DNA of 64,000 nt, taken from positions 1,345,096,323 through 1,345,160,322 of the forward strand of contig NC_090444.1 in the NCBI RefSeq assembly GCF_031143425.1. The letters run 5' to 3'. Shown in pieces: positions 10,021 to 22,304 of the stretch. The notes below the pieces were generated by a model. The model was not told the origin of the DNA, ran no database searches, and saw only the letters and a list, made by a program, of their open reading frames with translations. Every line of letters starts with the position of its first letter. Positions within the stretch are counted from its first letter, which is position 1. A program made the position numbers and the translations under genes. Source of the stretch: Pleurodeles waltl (taxonomy: Eukaryota; Chordata; Amphibia; Caudata; Salamandridae).

Positions 10021-11485
10021 AGTCTGAAGCAACTGCTTCAAATTATCTGCACCATGCTCAGGGTGTGTGGCTTTTCTATAAAAATTTGCATGCACACTTT
10101 TGTTTTAATCATTTGTGCTTGTTTTCCATAGAATTCATTGTTTGACAAAACAGGTTCCTAACAACAAGTGAACCTTACAGATTTCAATAAAAAAACAAAA
10201 AACTTTGTGATCGCACTTTACTATTTATAGAAACTTTTATTCACTGGTAATTACAAGTACATTAGGATAAGTTATTTTGGCTGTTTATATTTCGGTGGGT
10301 GTAAACTGTGTCTTTGAGTTGAGAGGATTGCTTTTCATCTACTGACAGAGCTGGTGCTAAATTCCAAAGGGGTCACCTAGGTCCACACTTAGTTACAAGA
10401 GGGCTCTCTCAAGTGGTTGAAATGCCAGTCACAAACCTATGGGGGGGGGGGGTCTTAATGCCAGACCTCAAAAAGAAAGAAATATTCTCTTCTAAATTGA
10501 TTTTGTTACTCAACTCAGCCTCCCATGACTTCACAAAATGAGGTTATGGGTGCAAGGGAGAGACGACTGTTGAATATGGAATTCTTCATTTGAAATAGGG
10601 CAGTTCTTGGCTCGTGCATCAAATATTAGCTTTTTGAACTAACTAGGGTATTGAGGATGATGGTAGCATTTATTTGCACACCTACTTCATCGCCCTGAAC
10701 TGGGCTTTATGTGGACAAGGAGGGATACTTATCAAGGAGTTTCACCAGCCTTGTTTCATGTACTGTGCGGCAAGGCCGGCAAAAGCAGTAAGTCATGTTT
10801 AGAAAATGGTGCAACTGCAGAAATTCTTTTTTTAAGGATTGCGTGGGGCAAAAGTTGCATCCAGCTGCATCACTCAGGAGTTAATTAATATATGCAATGT
10901 AGGGCTTCTCATGCAAAATCCAACACAACAATAACGCAGTAGTATTTAGCAGTATATCACTGCCTCACGCACTGTGAAGTAGTACAACGCCCTGATAGAA
11001 ATATGCCTGGATTTCTGTGCATCCACAACACACGCATAGGAAACAACACAGTGGCTGCAATATTAATTCCTAACCATCACAGTACACTCTGGCAAGTTCA
11101 GCTATGCCATGGAGGTAATTAAACCACCACATAAGCAGCGAAGCGTTTGGCAATACAGAAACAGTTGGTTTAATTAAACGCAGTGCCCGAGAGATCAATA
11201 GAGAGTTTGGGTCTGATGACTGTCTTGAGGTACATTGGTTCTGAGCGCCCTTATATACATTTCTTGAAGCGTCATCAAACAATTCTATGCATTCTTTGTA
11301 GAAAGGAATCTGGGCCTAGTCACAGAAACATAAATCTGACCATCTGCTAAAGTGCACAGGTGAGTCTTGACCATGCCTGTACATGATGTGGGCCTGTAGG
11401 TAACATGTCCAGATGTCCGGCATAGGGGGCGCATGTTCATTGCATGTTGTGTGTGTTGTGTTCTGATTAGCTGAGCGTTCCTAAC
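10021..11485. other. Unassigned non-coding DNA before H1
   Basis: No supported gene is visible. It includes a 12-base G run near 10441 and an AT-rich stretch near 10180-10280. The minus-strand frames at 11070-11282 and 11285-11557 have no recognisable motif; the second overlaps the transposon end. Confidence 0.45.
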
Positions 11486-12086
11486 TTTGGGGGTCATTAC
11501 AACATTGGCAGTAAAAGCTGCTTGCCGCCGTGCAGAAGACCGCCAATACACCGCCACGGCCGCGGAAAACCGACACAGCTATTATGACCCACATCTCGAA
11601 ATCCGCCGAAATTCAGACACCCACACAACTCTGCCACACCAAAGGTCAGTGATAAACTGACGAAAACAAAACCTCCACCGTCACACCAACAGAAACACGC
11701 CCATGCTATCACGACCCACAATCCACGCGGCGGTCTTTCAACTGCGGTATTCCATTGGCGGTACACACCGCCGCGCTCAAAATACACACACATCTCCAAA
11801 ACACCGCCACATTGGACAATTCCAAATACACACACCTGATACACATACAAACACCACTCCCACACACCCAATACAATATAAAACACACAACCACATCACC
11901 CACAAACCCCTACGACCAAAAATTTAGACGAAGGCCAGAGAGAGAGTACAGCATAGACAACCCCACCACACAGAGGCACACAACACCATCACCCACACAA
12001 CATCCACACACAAAACACCACACACCACTACACATCACCACACTCATCACCACATACACCACCCCACACATCACCTACACCACCCC

Positions 12087-13563
12087 ATGGCATGGCAAAG
12101 ACACCCCAGGTTCTCCGAGGAGGAGCTCAGGGTCATGGTGGAGGCAATCGTACGGGTAGAGCCACAGCTATTTGGATCACAGGTGCAGCACACCTCCATA
12201 GCTAGGAAGATGGAGCTATGGTGAAGAATAGTCGACAGGGTCAACGCAGTGGGACAGCACCCAAGAAATCGGGACGACATCAGGAAGAGGTGGAACGACC
12301 TACGGGGGAAGGTGCGTTCCGTGATATCCAGGCACAACATCGCGGTACAGCGGACTGGCGGCGGACCCCCACCTCCTCCCCCACAACTAACAACATGGGA
12401 GGAGCAGGTCTTGACCATCATGCATCCTGAGGGCCTCGGAGGAGTCGGTGGAGGAATGGACACTGGTAAGTCAAATCTTAACAATCATATCCCCCTCCCT
12501 ACCTGCATGCTATCACACACCCCCACCCACACCCCCTCCCCTATCACTCCAACTCCTCACTAATGTACTAATAACACAAACCACACATCCCAACACCAAG
12601 CCCTGCATGACACAACAAAGCATGGTCACCCCTCGCTAAAGCATGCCCACAGCACATACCCATAACAACCCCCCAACCATCATCACACAAGCCCCCACAC
12701 TGGATTGCTAGCACTGGGGTACACGCTCACCCACCCATTGCACACCATGACACACACAGATGCAATAATCATGCTTTTATACCCCTGCAGGACCCCTACC
12801 CAACGTCACCAGACAGGAGGGTCCAGACATCTCTACCCCACCCACAGAAGAGTCCCACAGTGATGACAGCAGCTCTGTCCAACTGGATCCAGATGACCAG
12901 CCCGGACCATCGTGGGCCTCAGGACAGACGGTTCCCCTCGCACAGGCACAGCCCAACACTGACCTTCCACCCTCTGGAAATACCAGCACAGCACCCACCC
13001 AGCAGGCCCATACCTCCGTACCCAGGACACGTCAATCAGCTGTGTGTCCACCACTACAGGGAACCCAGGATAACCCACCACCCCAACAACAACAGGGACC
13101 TGGGGGCAGTGGTAGTGGGCACACAGTCCAGGGGACGGAGGCCCAGGAACACAGGGGAATTGGGAGGGCTGCTGTGCGACAGGGGGCGGACAGGCCAAGG
13201 GAACCCACTCTCCACGAGGCTCTCTCCTCCATCATGGGAGCATACCACCACTCCCAGGAGACGATGGCGACGGTCCTGGCCAAGTTTCAGGAGACCCAGC
13301 GCATGCAGGAGGAACAGTATTTGGGGTTCAGGGAGGAACTCAGAACCATCAGCTCGACCCTGGGCACCATCGTAGGGGTGCTGAAGGAAATACAGAACAC
13401 CATGAGGGACACCGTGGCACTCCAAGGGGCCCCTGACACTAGCATGGATGAAGAACTGCCCACCACTTCCGCCGGCGCTAGTGGACAGGACGCCCCGCCA
13501 CAGGACCACCACACCAGCACCCCACCCCCTGCAGACGGAGAACCACCCGCAAGCGATCCCTGA
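12087..13563 (+). pseudogene. H1 gene A: Myb/SANT-like DNA-binding protein, broken
   Basis: Exon 1 is 12087-12465 (379 nt, donor GTAAGT) and exon 2 is 12791-13563 after TACCCCTGCAG; the frame joins across the split Gly codon. Exon 1 gives a Myb/SANT-like domain (RFSEEELRVMVE ... IRKRWNDLRGKV) with a TGA in place of Arg at 12222-12224, inside the domain. Exon 2 is Ser/Pro/Gln-rich, then a coiled-coil-like segment from MGAYHHSQETMATVLAKFQE onward. One missing base near 13546 removes the basic tail PRKRSLRSRNR kept by H3 and gives an early stop. In PIF/Harbinger elements such a protein binds the ends and carries the transposase into the nucleus; that role here is inferred. Confidence 0.8.
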
Positions 13564-13799
13564 GAACCAGGAACAGGACAGAGCATGATGGCAAGACCCC
13601 CTCCACGAAATGAGACCACCCTGATTGTCATCCCACTGTCCCACTTTGTAACCCTGTCCATATTGGAACTGCCCCAGCTCCACTTCCTATGCCCATATGG
13701 GCAGTGCACCTGTGAGACTAATAGACTGGACTCTGCCATGGACATTCCTCCACCATCCCCCCTCACCATTTTACCACCACCTCCAAAAATTTGCACTTC

Positions 13800-13805
13800 A
13801 ATAAA
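13800..13805 (+). terminator. Poly(A) signal of H1 gene A
   Basis: AATAAA lies about 240 bases after the gene A stop, in the same relative place as in H5. Confidence 0.6.
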
Positions 13806-14092
13806 CACCCTTGAAGCACAAAACAATCTGGAGTCAGTCTGTGATTTTGAAAATATGTATTAGCAATGACAGTGAAAAAAAGGGTTTACAAATGTAATGT
13901 CAACATGCCTATGTCACACATCACAAGTCCATGAAGGATGCAAGCAGATGACACACGTTGGTAACCACACCTGTGAAACCGTAATGGATATGTGCAACTC
14001 AGTTACCAAATACTGCATGAAACAGACAGACAGGATAAAGGTAGAAGTGTGAAATTACTTGTAGTAGGCAGGAATGTGTTCTCACCTGTGTG

Positions 14093-15152
14093 TCACTGGA
14101 AATATTGCTGGATGATTGAGTCCCTGTTGTCAATGTCTTCTTCCTCTGCTTCCTCCTCATCACTGTCCCCAGGCTCCACAGCTGCCACAACACCGTCATC
14201 TGGACCATCCTCCTGCAGAAAAGGCACCTGGCGTCGCAAATCCAGATTGTGAAGCATACAGCAGGCGATGATGATCTGGCACACCTTCCTTGGTGAGTAG
14301 AATAGGGAACCACCTGTCAAATGGAGGCACCTGAACCTGGCCTTCAGGAGGCCGAAGGTGCGTTCGATCACCCTTCTAGTCCGCCCATGGGCCTCATTGT
14401 AGCGTTCCTCTGCCCTGGTCCTGGGATTCCTCACTGGGGTCAGTAGCCATGACAGGTTGGGGTAACCAGAGTCCCCTAATAGCCACACACGGTGCCTCTG
14501 GAGTTGACCCATCACGTAAGGGATGCTGCTATTCCGCAGGATGTAGGCGTCATGCACAGAGCCAGGGAACAAAGCATTTACCTGGGAGATGTACTGGTCT
14601 GCCAAACATACCATCTGTACATTCATGGAATGATAACTCTTTCGGTTTCTGTAAACCTGTTCACTCCTGCGGGGAGGGGGGAACCAAAGCCACATGGGTC
14701 CCATCAATGGCACCTATGATGTTGGGGATATGTCCAAGGGCATAGAAGTCACCTTTAACAGTAGCAAAATCCTCCACCTGAGTGAAAACTATGTAGCTCC
14801 TCCTGTGTTTCAGCAGGGCAGACATCACTCTGGACAATACGTTGGAAAACAAAGGCTGGGACATCCCTGATGCCATGGCCACTGTTGTTTGAAATGACCC
14901 ACTTGCAAGGAAATGGAGCACTGACAGCACCTGCACTTGAGGTGGGATTCCTGTGGGATGGCGGATTGCTGACATCAGGTCAGGCTCCAACTGGGTACAA
15001 AGTTTCTGGATTGTGGCACGGTCAAACCTGTAGGTGATGATTAAATGTCTCTCCTCCATTGTCAACAGGTCCACCAGCGGTCGGTACACCGGAGGATTCC
15101 GGCATCTCACATGTCCCAGCGGACGGTGCCTAGGAAGGACAACAGCGACCAC
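14093..15152 (-). pseudogene. H1 gene B: HARBI1-type DDE transposase, frameshifted
   Basis: Two overlapping minus-strand frames (15152-14661 and 14713-14093) together cover the whole DDE_Tnp_4-type transposase. IGAIDGTHV holds the first Asp, LLGDSGYP the second and RRVIERTFGLLKARF the Glu. The frame breaks in a C-rich run near 14670, just after the first catalytic box. The C-terminus is an acidic tail ending IIQQYFQ. There is no intron before DSGYP, unlike H2 and H4. The family cuts and pastes DNA with 3-bp target duplications. Upstream, CTTCCTAG at the N-terminus looks like a splice acceptor, so a short 5' exon may be missing. Confidence 0.88.
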
Positions 15153-15593
15153 AGAGTCAAGCTACTCAGAGGTATGGACCCACAGTCCACACAGAACACG
15201 AAACATAATCCAAAAAGTTGTCTGTAAGAGTGTTGAGTCCAGGCTTAGGTATATGTGATGCAGTTGAAAATGAAGCCATGTGGGTCCCTGAAATGGCGGC
15301 TGCCTGACCTGTAAACTGGGACAATGGGATGTGAGGTAACTGCGCTGGCGTTGTACACTGTTGCGGTAGGCGGTCGAAGACCGCGGCGCAGTGCTGCATT
15401 GGTTAACATTGGACCCTATCGGTCCCAGGAGCCAATGAAGAAGTGCGCCAGCGGTGATGATACGCACCGCCGCGGACGTCACCGCCGTGGACGTAACCGC
15501 CATTTTCTATCTGTTCAATCACTCGATACCTGATCTTCGACAGGACAGGACCTATACTGCAAGTGCTGCTGTGACCTCGGTCTGGAAGAGACA
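15153..15593. promoter_or_regulatory. H1 shared B/C divergent promoter region
   Basis: About 440 bp separates the transposase start (leftward) from gene C (rightward). It is CpG-rich with repeated ACCGCC and CCGCGG words. YY1-like GCCGCCATTT motifs face in opposite senses: AAATGGCGGC at 15291-15300 and ACCGCCATTTTC at 15496-15507. It also has GACGTCAC, half of a CRE-like site. The same arrangement recurs between B and C in all five copies, so a bidirectional promoter is a reasonable inference. Confidence 0.5.
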
Positions 15594-18293
15594 ATGGCTC
15601 GTGCGTCTGGGGAAAGGGCCCCTCCCTTCACTGCACAGGAGTTGGAGAAGCTCGTACACGGGGTCATCCCCCAGTACACGCTACTCTGCGGTCCTCCAGA
15701 CCAACAGGTGAGTACACAGGGAGCAAGTTGTATGGACTATGCCTGGGTGGAGAGGGCTGGTTGTAAGAAGGAAGGGGGCACAGTTCTGCGAGCATGAAGG
15801 ACTGTGAGAGCATGTTCCACATGGCAAGGGTAGGGATGTGGGCAACTCACTTCGACGGTGCAATTGGTAATGACTTCTCTTCTCCCCCTGTTCATGTCAT
15901 GTAGGTCAGCGCCCACCAGAAGAAGGATATTTGGCGTGCCATCGCCAAGGACGTCCGGACCCTGGGGGTCCACCAGAGACGGAACACCCACTGCCGTAAA
16001 AGATGGGAGGACATTCGCCGCTGGAGCAAGAAGACGGCGGAGGCTCAGCTGGGGATGGCCTCCCAACGTGGGAGAGGTGCCCGTCGCACCATGACCCCCC
16101 GATGTTCCGGATCCTGGCGGTGGCCTACCCTGAGTTGGATGGGCACTTGAGGGCATCACAGCAGACACAAGGGGGTGAGTACAACATCATTCTGCGGAAT
16201 TTGCCCGCAGTGAAGGTGTCTGGGTGGGGGAGGAGGGCTGTGGGTTCCCCTAGGCCAGGGCGAGTTCCGTAGGCTAGGCCCCTCCATAATGCAGGCCATG
16301 TGGCACTCCATCCCACCTCTGTAGAGTGCAAAGTACAGGTATACATGCCCCTGTGTCATCTATGTGTGCTGATGTCCACCATAGCCATGTAGGCCATATT
16401 CCAGGAACTGCATCAGTATAGCCCAAGAGCGCGGCGTAGTGCAGGGGGCTGCTGTGTCTGAATTGTCCGCCAACGGTAGCGGTAAGCCATGCACTCAACC
16501 TGTCTTTCTTCTGTCCTCCCACCCCCCTTTTTGTGTTCTCCCTGTTCTTTTGTGCATCAGCATCATTAGGCGGAGGTACAGTGGCACCGGAGTACGAGGG
16601 AGCTGCATCCCACATGGCCATGGAGGGCCACACCACGGACTCTGAATGCACCAGTGGGACGGAGGGCGAGGGGAGCACCACGGCGGTCACCCGATCAGCA
16701 ACCAACGACATGGACTCGTCCTCCGATGGGAGCTCCCTTGTGGTGGTGGCAAAATCTGTGCCCCCCACTTCTACAGGTACAGCCCCCACCCCCCCTGCCA
16801 GCACCGCCCTCCCAGCAGCCCCTCAGCCTTCGCCCCGTGCCCGCTCACCCAGAAGGGTGGGCATCACCTTCACCCCAGGCACCTCAGCCCCTGCCCCTGT
16901 CACCTCTGCTGCCCTCAATGAGGAGGCCATTGACCTCTTCAGGTCACTCACGGTTGGGCAGTCTACCATTGTGAATGCCATCCAGGGTGTAGAAAGGGAG
17001 TTGCAACACACTATTGCATTTCTGGAGGGCATTCATTCTGGTTAGGCTGCCCATCATCGAACCCTGCAATCTCTGGCCTCAGCACTCATGGCAGCCATTG
17101 TCCCTGTGTCTGGCCTCCCCCCTCCTACTTCCTCCACCCAGACCCAATCCCCTGTACCTCTGCCTATCCCAAGCACACCATCAGACCAGCCTGCACACAC
17201 GTCAACACACAAGGTAACCTCAGGCAAACATAGGCGCCACACATCCCACAGGCACTCATACAAGCATCACCCATATACAGACACAGCAACATCCACTGCC
17301 TCCACTGTGTCCCCCTCCTCGTCATCTCCCTCCTCCCTCCTAGTGTCATCTACACACTCACCTGCATGCACTACCACTACAGCCACTAGGACCCGCACCA
17401 GCACACCCACCACTACACCCCGCTCACCTGCACTCACCACATCCACTACCATTTAAACGTCCCCTGTGTCCTCTCCCAGTGTGTCTGTGACGCACCCTCC
17501 CAAAGTACACAAACGCGGGCACACACACACCCAACATCCATCCACCTCATGACAGCCTCCAGAACATGCACCTGCACCCAAATCATCAAAAGTTACACCT
17601 CCTACAACCACCTCCTCTTCCTCCACTCCCAGGCCCCCTCCAGCTACCCGTCCCAGTGTTCGTCAGAAACTTTTCCTGAGCAACGTTGACCTCTTTTCCA
17701 CCACCCACCCCCCCAATTCATAGGTCCCGTACTAGCACCTCAGCCAAAAAATCTCTGGTACTAGTGGTGCCTGTTAGAGGTATGTGGAGTGCACCGGGCA
17801 CCAGGGCAGCCAGTGTGACACGGAGCCAAAGCACAGCCAGTCCCCCCCCTATGAAGCACCAGAAGTTGGACACTGCCCGACGGGATAGGGGAAGACTCCA
17901 GCCGGCAAAGCCGCTCACAAGGGTCCCGGGGGGAGTGTTGAGTCAGCTGTGACTCCTCCCAAGGTGGGGAAGGGGCAGAAGAAAGCGCCAAAGTCTAGGA
18001 AGAGCAGCACGGCGGAGAAGGCCGCCATCATCCCCGCTGCCCAGGAGGCCACCGCCAGCCCGATCGTCACTGGTCAGAAGACCACCGCCAGAGTCAGTGC
18101 CCAGTAGGGCAGTCCTATCGTCACTGGTCAGGAGACCACCGCCAGAGTCAGTGCCCAGGAGGGCAGTCCCATCGTCACTGGTCAGGAGATCACCGCCAGA
18201 GTCTGAGCCCAGGAGGGCAGTCCTATTGTCACTGGTCAGGAGACCGCCGCCAGAGTCAGTGCCCAGGAGGGCCCCGGCAGCCACAGCCCCACT
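15594..18293 (+). pseudogene. H1 gene C: second Myb/SANT-like protein, broken
   Basis: Exon 1 is 15594-15707 (114 nt, donor GTGAGT), exon 2 is 15905-16174, and exon 3 starts at 16561 after TGTGCATCAG. Exons 1-2 encode a domain with FTAQELEKLV, IWRAIAKDVRTLG and CRKRWEDIRRW, a Myb/SANT-like fold close in style to vertebrate MYPOP-like proteins. Exon 2 is one base short (270 against 271) near 16101, a frameshift. Exon 3 carries a conserved EEAIDLFRSLTVGQSTI...IQGVEREL segment, then a TAG at 17043-17045, then Ser/Thr/Pro-rich sequence with further stops, and an 18-residue repeat (SPIVTGQETTARVSAQEG). Confidence 0.72.
18065..18290 (+). repeat. 54-bp coding minisatellite in H1 gene C
   Basis: About four units of 54 bp each encode an 18-residue motif containing IVTGQETTARV. 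A homologous array lies at the matching place in H3. Confidence 0.75.
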
Positions 18294-18309
18294 GGGCAAT
18301 AAGGGACCG

Positions 18310-18600
18310 CCATGGCAAACACTGCTGCACAGGTCAGAGACAGCAAAGTCAAGCACCGCTGAACAGGGCAAAGACCGCCATGGCAGGCACCGCGGCACAG
18401 GTCAGAGACAGAAAAGTCAAGCACCGCTGAACAGGGCAAGCACCGATGAACAGGGCAAAGACCGCCATGGCAAGCACCGCTAAACAGGTCAGAGACAGCA
18501 AAGTCAAGCACCGCTGAACAGGGCAAGCACCGCTGAACAGGGCAAAGACCGCCATGGCAGGCACCGCTGAACAGGGCAATCACCGCCAACTCAAGCACCG
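18310..18600 (+). repeat. Array of ACCGCTGAACAGGGC / GACCGCCATGGCA units in H1
   Basis: About eight irregular units, roughly 35 bp each with deletions, are the reverse-complement equivalent of the 17-unit array in H3 (35958-36545). Confidence 0.7.
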
Positions 18601-18639
18601 CTAGCCCATGTGCGGCAGGGGCAGTGACGGAACTGGGAC

Positions 18640-18850
18640 CGTCACAGTGAGAGTGATGCACTCTGGGCACCAGTCCCCCTCCAGAACCAGTGGAGACATG
18701 CATCCATTCCATCTGTCCTGCACAGGATGAAGCACTCTGGGCACAAGCCCCCTCCAGAACCAGTGGAGACATGCATCCACTCCGTCTGTCCTGCACAGGA
18801 TGAAGCACTCTGGGCACCAGTACCCCTCCAGAACCAGTGGAGACTGTCAT
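18640..18850 (+). repeat. 74-bp minisatellite in H1, three units
   Basis: The word CAGTGGAG recurs at 18688, 18761 and 18835, with GATGAAGCACTCTGGGCAC in each unit. The same unit is found in H2 and H4. Confidence 0.8.
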
Positions 18851-18858
18851 CCACTTGA

Positions 18859-19520
18859 GAGACTGTGGCTTTGCACTCCCCAGGATATGGCAGTAGGCAA
18901 CCCACCCACTGTAGAGACTTGTGAGACTGTGGCTTTGCACTCCCCAGGATATGGCAGTGGGCAACCCACCCACTGTAGAGACTTGAGAGACTGTGGCTTT
19001 GCACTCCCCAGGATGGTACAGTGGGCAACCCACCCACTGTAGAGACTTGTGAGACTGTGGCTTTGCACTCCCCAGGATATGGCAGTGGGCAACCCACCCA
19101 CTGTAGAGACTTGTGAGACTGTGGCTTTGCACTCCCCAGGATGGTACAGTGGGCAACCCACCCACTGTAGAGACTTGTGAGACTGTGGCTTTGCACTCCC
19201 CAGGATATGGCAGTGGGCAACCCACCCACTGTAGAGACTTGTGAGACTGTGGCTTTGCACTCCCCAGGATATGGCAGTGGGCAACCCACCCACTGTAGAG
19301 ACTTGTGAGACTGTGGCTTTGCACTCCCCAGGATGGTACAGTGGGCAACCCACCCACTGTAGAGACTTGTGAGACTGTGGCTTTGCACTCCCCAGGATAT
19401 GGCAGTGGGCAACCCACCCACTGTAGATACTTGTGAGACTGTGGCTTTGCACTCCCCAGGATATGGCAGTGGGCAACCCACCCACTGTAGAGACTTGAGA
19501 GACTGTGCTTTGCACTCCCC
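18859..19520 (+). repeat. 64-bp minisatellite in H1, ten units plus a partial
   Basis: Units starting GAGACTGTGGCTTTGCAC recur exactly every 64 bp from 18859 to 19499. Two variants alternate (ATATGGCAGTGGG and ATGGTACAGTGGG), so higher-order structure is possible. Because 64 is not a multiple of 3, all minus-strand frames run long without being genes. Confidence 0.93.
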
Positions 19521-20406
19521 AGAATACATTAATGGGCATGGAGCCCCCTTGTGGATCTGGCATGGTGCTGTCATCCGGCTGTGGTGCTCCCCTTCCCTTC
19601 CCCCTGAGGTGCCTGTTGTATTTCTATCTGATGCCCCAGCTGTGTTCTCTCCGTTGTGCTCAGGTATCGTGTGTGGGCCTTGCCCATGCATTTTGGGCCC
19701 AGTGGTCCACGGACATTGAATGGTGCATACCTGCACTACTAATCGTGATGTATCTTTTGTTGGATGTGTATATATATATCTGTATATATTTGGTTACTGT
19801 ATTTTGGTACATTACAATTGTTGCACTCATTTCCTTTTGTCTTTGCATTCTTCCGGGGGGTTTGTGGTTGTTACAATAATGTTTGGATATGCATTGGTGT
19901 GTGTGTTGTAGTGGGTGGGGGTGGGGGTATTGCGTGTGTGTGTCCCTGACTTTTGCCTCCCCACTCCCCTATGTCGTAGGTGCAGTACTCACCGTTGTCT
20001 TCGGCGCCGGCGTTGATGATGATCGTAGAGAAGCAGGAAGACTATTGCAGGGAGTATTTGGAGTTCCGGCTCCATGGTGCCCTCCTTCCTCGTGGAGTGT
20101 GTAGAGGTGAGCGTTTTCCCATTGAAAAGGCTGTTTCCGCCGTGTTTTTATCCACGGAGAATCCGCCCCAGAAAAGGTGGCGGATTGGTAGGTTGTGATA
20201 CTGTGGGGGGTACTTTGTCTCCCGCCTGTCTGTTGGCGGTGACCGCCGCGCTGCTTGTCTGTACCGCTGTGGCGGTCAGAGTGTTAAAGTGGCTGTCTTT
20301 GTTGGTGGTTTCCGCCACGGTCATAATTCCCTTTTTTTTCCGCCGGCCTGTTTGCGTTATTACCGCCGCTTTAACACCGACCGCCAGGGTTGTAATGACC
20401 ACCTTT

Positions 20407-22304
20407 ATATGGTGTCTATCTTTTATGGTGTCTTGGAAACAAACACCCCTCCGTCCAAATGTGTTTTATAGAGGGTCAATCTCCTAGGCACATTGTGGTG
20501 TTGCTGCCTATCTGAGGGATCGACCTGGGTTTTCCCTGTTTGTGCTTTTGGCTATATGTCACCCCACCTGTGATCTGTCAATCAGTTGCTTCAGACCTAG
20601 GTTGCACGGCTTGCCTGACCATGTCTTTCTGACTTGGGGTTGATGAGGAGGTCACATCGGGTGGATTCAACAACACTGATACAAATTCGTTGTTACATGT
20701 ACATATATCATGGCATACATTGTCATTGCTTTTATCAATATTAACATGCATATCCTTCATTGACCTCAGAGAGGAGGAGGTCATACAGTTCTACAGTCTG
20801 AAGAGGAAGCCCATCATGGACTTGCTGGAAAAGACAGAGCCAAGGGAAAACAGCCTAAACAATGAATCAGGAACAACAAGGTGCAAAGGCCACGAAAGTG
20901 GAACAACGCTTTCATGAACAACGACTCTGATTTCCTGTGCCTTAACCATGCATGTCCTGAACAGCCAACATGCGTGGTTAAGGCAGAGAAAAACAGACTC
21001 AGGATCGCGAGAGGACGCAGTCAGGTAAATGGGGCTGATGTAGGGTTGGGGGTAGTTTTTGGGGTGGGGGTAGTTTTAGTTTTTAAGAGCATGGTGGGGT
21101 CAGGGTAGTTTTAGTTTTTGGGGGGCAGAGGTGAGGGGGTCAGGGTAATTTTAGTTTTAAGGGGAGGGGTCTTTTTAGGTGCGGGGTAGTTTAAGTTTTA
21201 TGTGTAGGGGTTAGGGATAGTTTTAGGTTTTTAGGGGTAAGGGTGGGGGGCCGGTTAGGTTTGGGTTTTAAGGTGGTAGTTATAGGTTTTAGGGGCCGGT
21301 TGGGGGTCGCAGGAGTTTTAGGGGCAGGGTTGGTGGGTTGGGGTAATTTTAGCTTTTAGGGTTTGGGGGGTCGGGTAGTTTTAGGTTTTAGGGGTGGGGG
21401 TTTGGGGTAGTTTTAGGGGCGGGTGGGGTAGTTTTAGGTTTTAGGGGCGGGGGTAGGGAGTTGCAGTAGTTCTACAGGCGGGGGTAGCGTAACTTTAGTT
21501 TTTAGGGGTGGGGGTGGGTGGTCAGGGTAGTTTTAGGGGAGGGGTGGGAGGTCAGGGGGGGTCGTATGTTGGAACCATGCATGCCGTTCCACGCATGCCT
21601 TTGCCAGGCATGCCTTTACAATGAAAAATCATTGTTAAGGAATTCATGGTAACAACACAGTTGTTCTTCTGACTGCTTTGTTCAGGCATGCGGGTTCCAG
21701 CATGCGTTGTTCCCACCTATATTCAGCGCCAAGTTGGCATCAGGATCCTTCCAAATCACATCGGCCAAACTGGCTGGCATTTCACAGGGAACATTTTCTG
21801 CCTTTCCCCCATCTGTTTTGAATGCCAGTACCTTCTTTTTTGCTGGATTTTTGCATGAGCTTGCTGCCACTCATGTCCAATTTGTCCCCCATGCAGCAAC
21901 TTACCACCTATACAGAAACAACAAGCACAACTACTCAAAAAACGTCCACACCATAGTGGACCATCATGTTCATCAACGTTCTTGCAAAGTTTCCAGGAAG
22001 TGCGCATTTTGCGTACAGCTTCTGCCATAGAACTATCAATGAGCGGTGTCAGAATGGCAGATTTAGGCATGGACTACTCATTGGTAAGGAAAGTAGATAT
22101 ATAGATTAAAACCAACTAGGAAGTTGTAACATAGAACCTAATAGGCATCTCTGTGTTTGTGTCTGGATCTTGTGTCATGTGTACATGGTGGGAGTAACTT
22201 ACTCCGACATGTAGTCAATGATATCCCATTGTGTGATTCCCTCACTGATCCTGCAATGGAAGTAGGAAAAATCCCACAGTGAGAAGTATTGTGTCATCTC
22301 ACAC
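20407..22304. other. Spacer between H1 and H2, no supported gene
   Basis: It holds a hairpin at about 20937-20985 (GCCTTAACCATGCATGT pairs with ACATGCGTGGTTAAGGC), a G-rich array, and a GCATGC-rich stretch (21575-21720) with imperfect inverted ends. The frames at 21707-22070 are open on both strands but show no recognisable motif. Confidence 0.5.
21035..21560 (+). repeat. G-rich minisatellite (GGGTAGTTTTAGG-type units)
   Basis: Irregular units built from GGGGTAGTTTTAG and TTTTAGGGGC repeat over about 520 bp. The plus strand carries many G3-G6 runs at short spacing, so G-quadruplex formation is possible. Confidence 0.75.

Larger units (their letters stand above)
11489..20403 (+). mobile_element. 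H1: three-gene PIF/Harbinger transposon (8915 bp)
   Basis: The left end GGGGGTCATTACAAC and the right end (read inward) GGTGGTCATTACAAC are inverted repeats, flanked by TTT at 11486-11488 and 20404-20406. Order: CA-rich leader, gene A (+), gene B transposase (-), CpG-rich spacer, gene C (+), four minisatellite blocks, distal tail. 11489-12086 and 19521-20403 hold no gene; the latter is AT-rich then ACCGCC-rich. 13806-14092, between the converging A and B 3' ends, holds only UTR-like sequence. All three genes are damaged, so H1 is not autonomous. Confidence 0.88.

Noticed and set aside
12860..13683. Overlapping frames on both strands across gene A exon 2
   Set aside because: GC-rich shadows. 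The chosen frame joins exon 1 through the splice sites and is conserved between copies.
17919..18600. CRISPR-like regular repeats
   Set aside because: The units are tandem without unique spacers and lie in a eukaryotic transposon; they are minisatellites.
18236..19736. Minus-strand frames of 393, 364 and 238 codons
   Set aside because: They run over the 64-bp and 74-bp minisatellites with frame-cycling repeats; no domain is present.
21707..22070. Open frames of about 105 codons on both strands in the H1-H2 spacer
   Set aside because: No recognisable domain on either strand and no splice or promoter context; possibly an old transposon fragment but not supportable.
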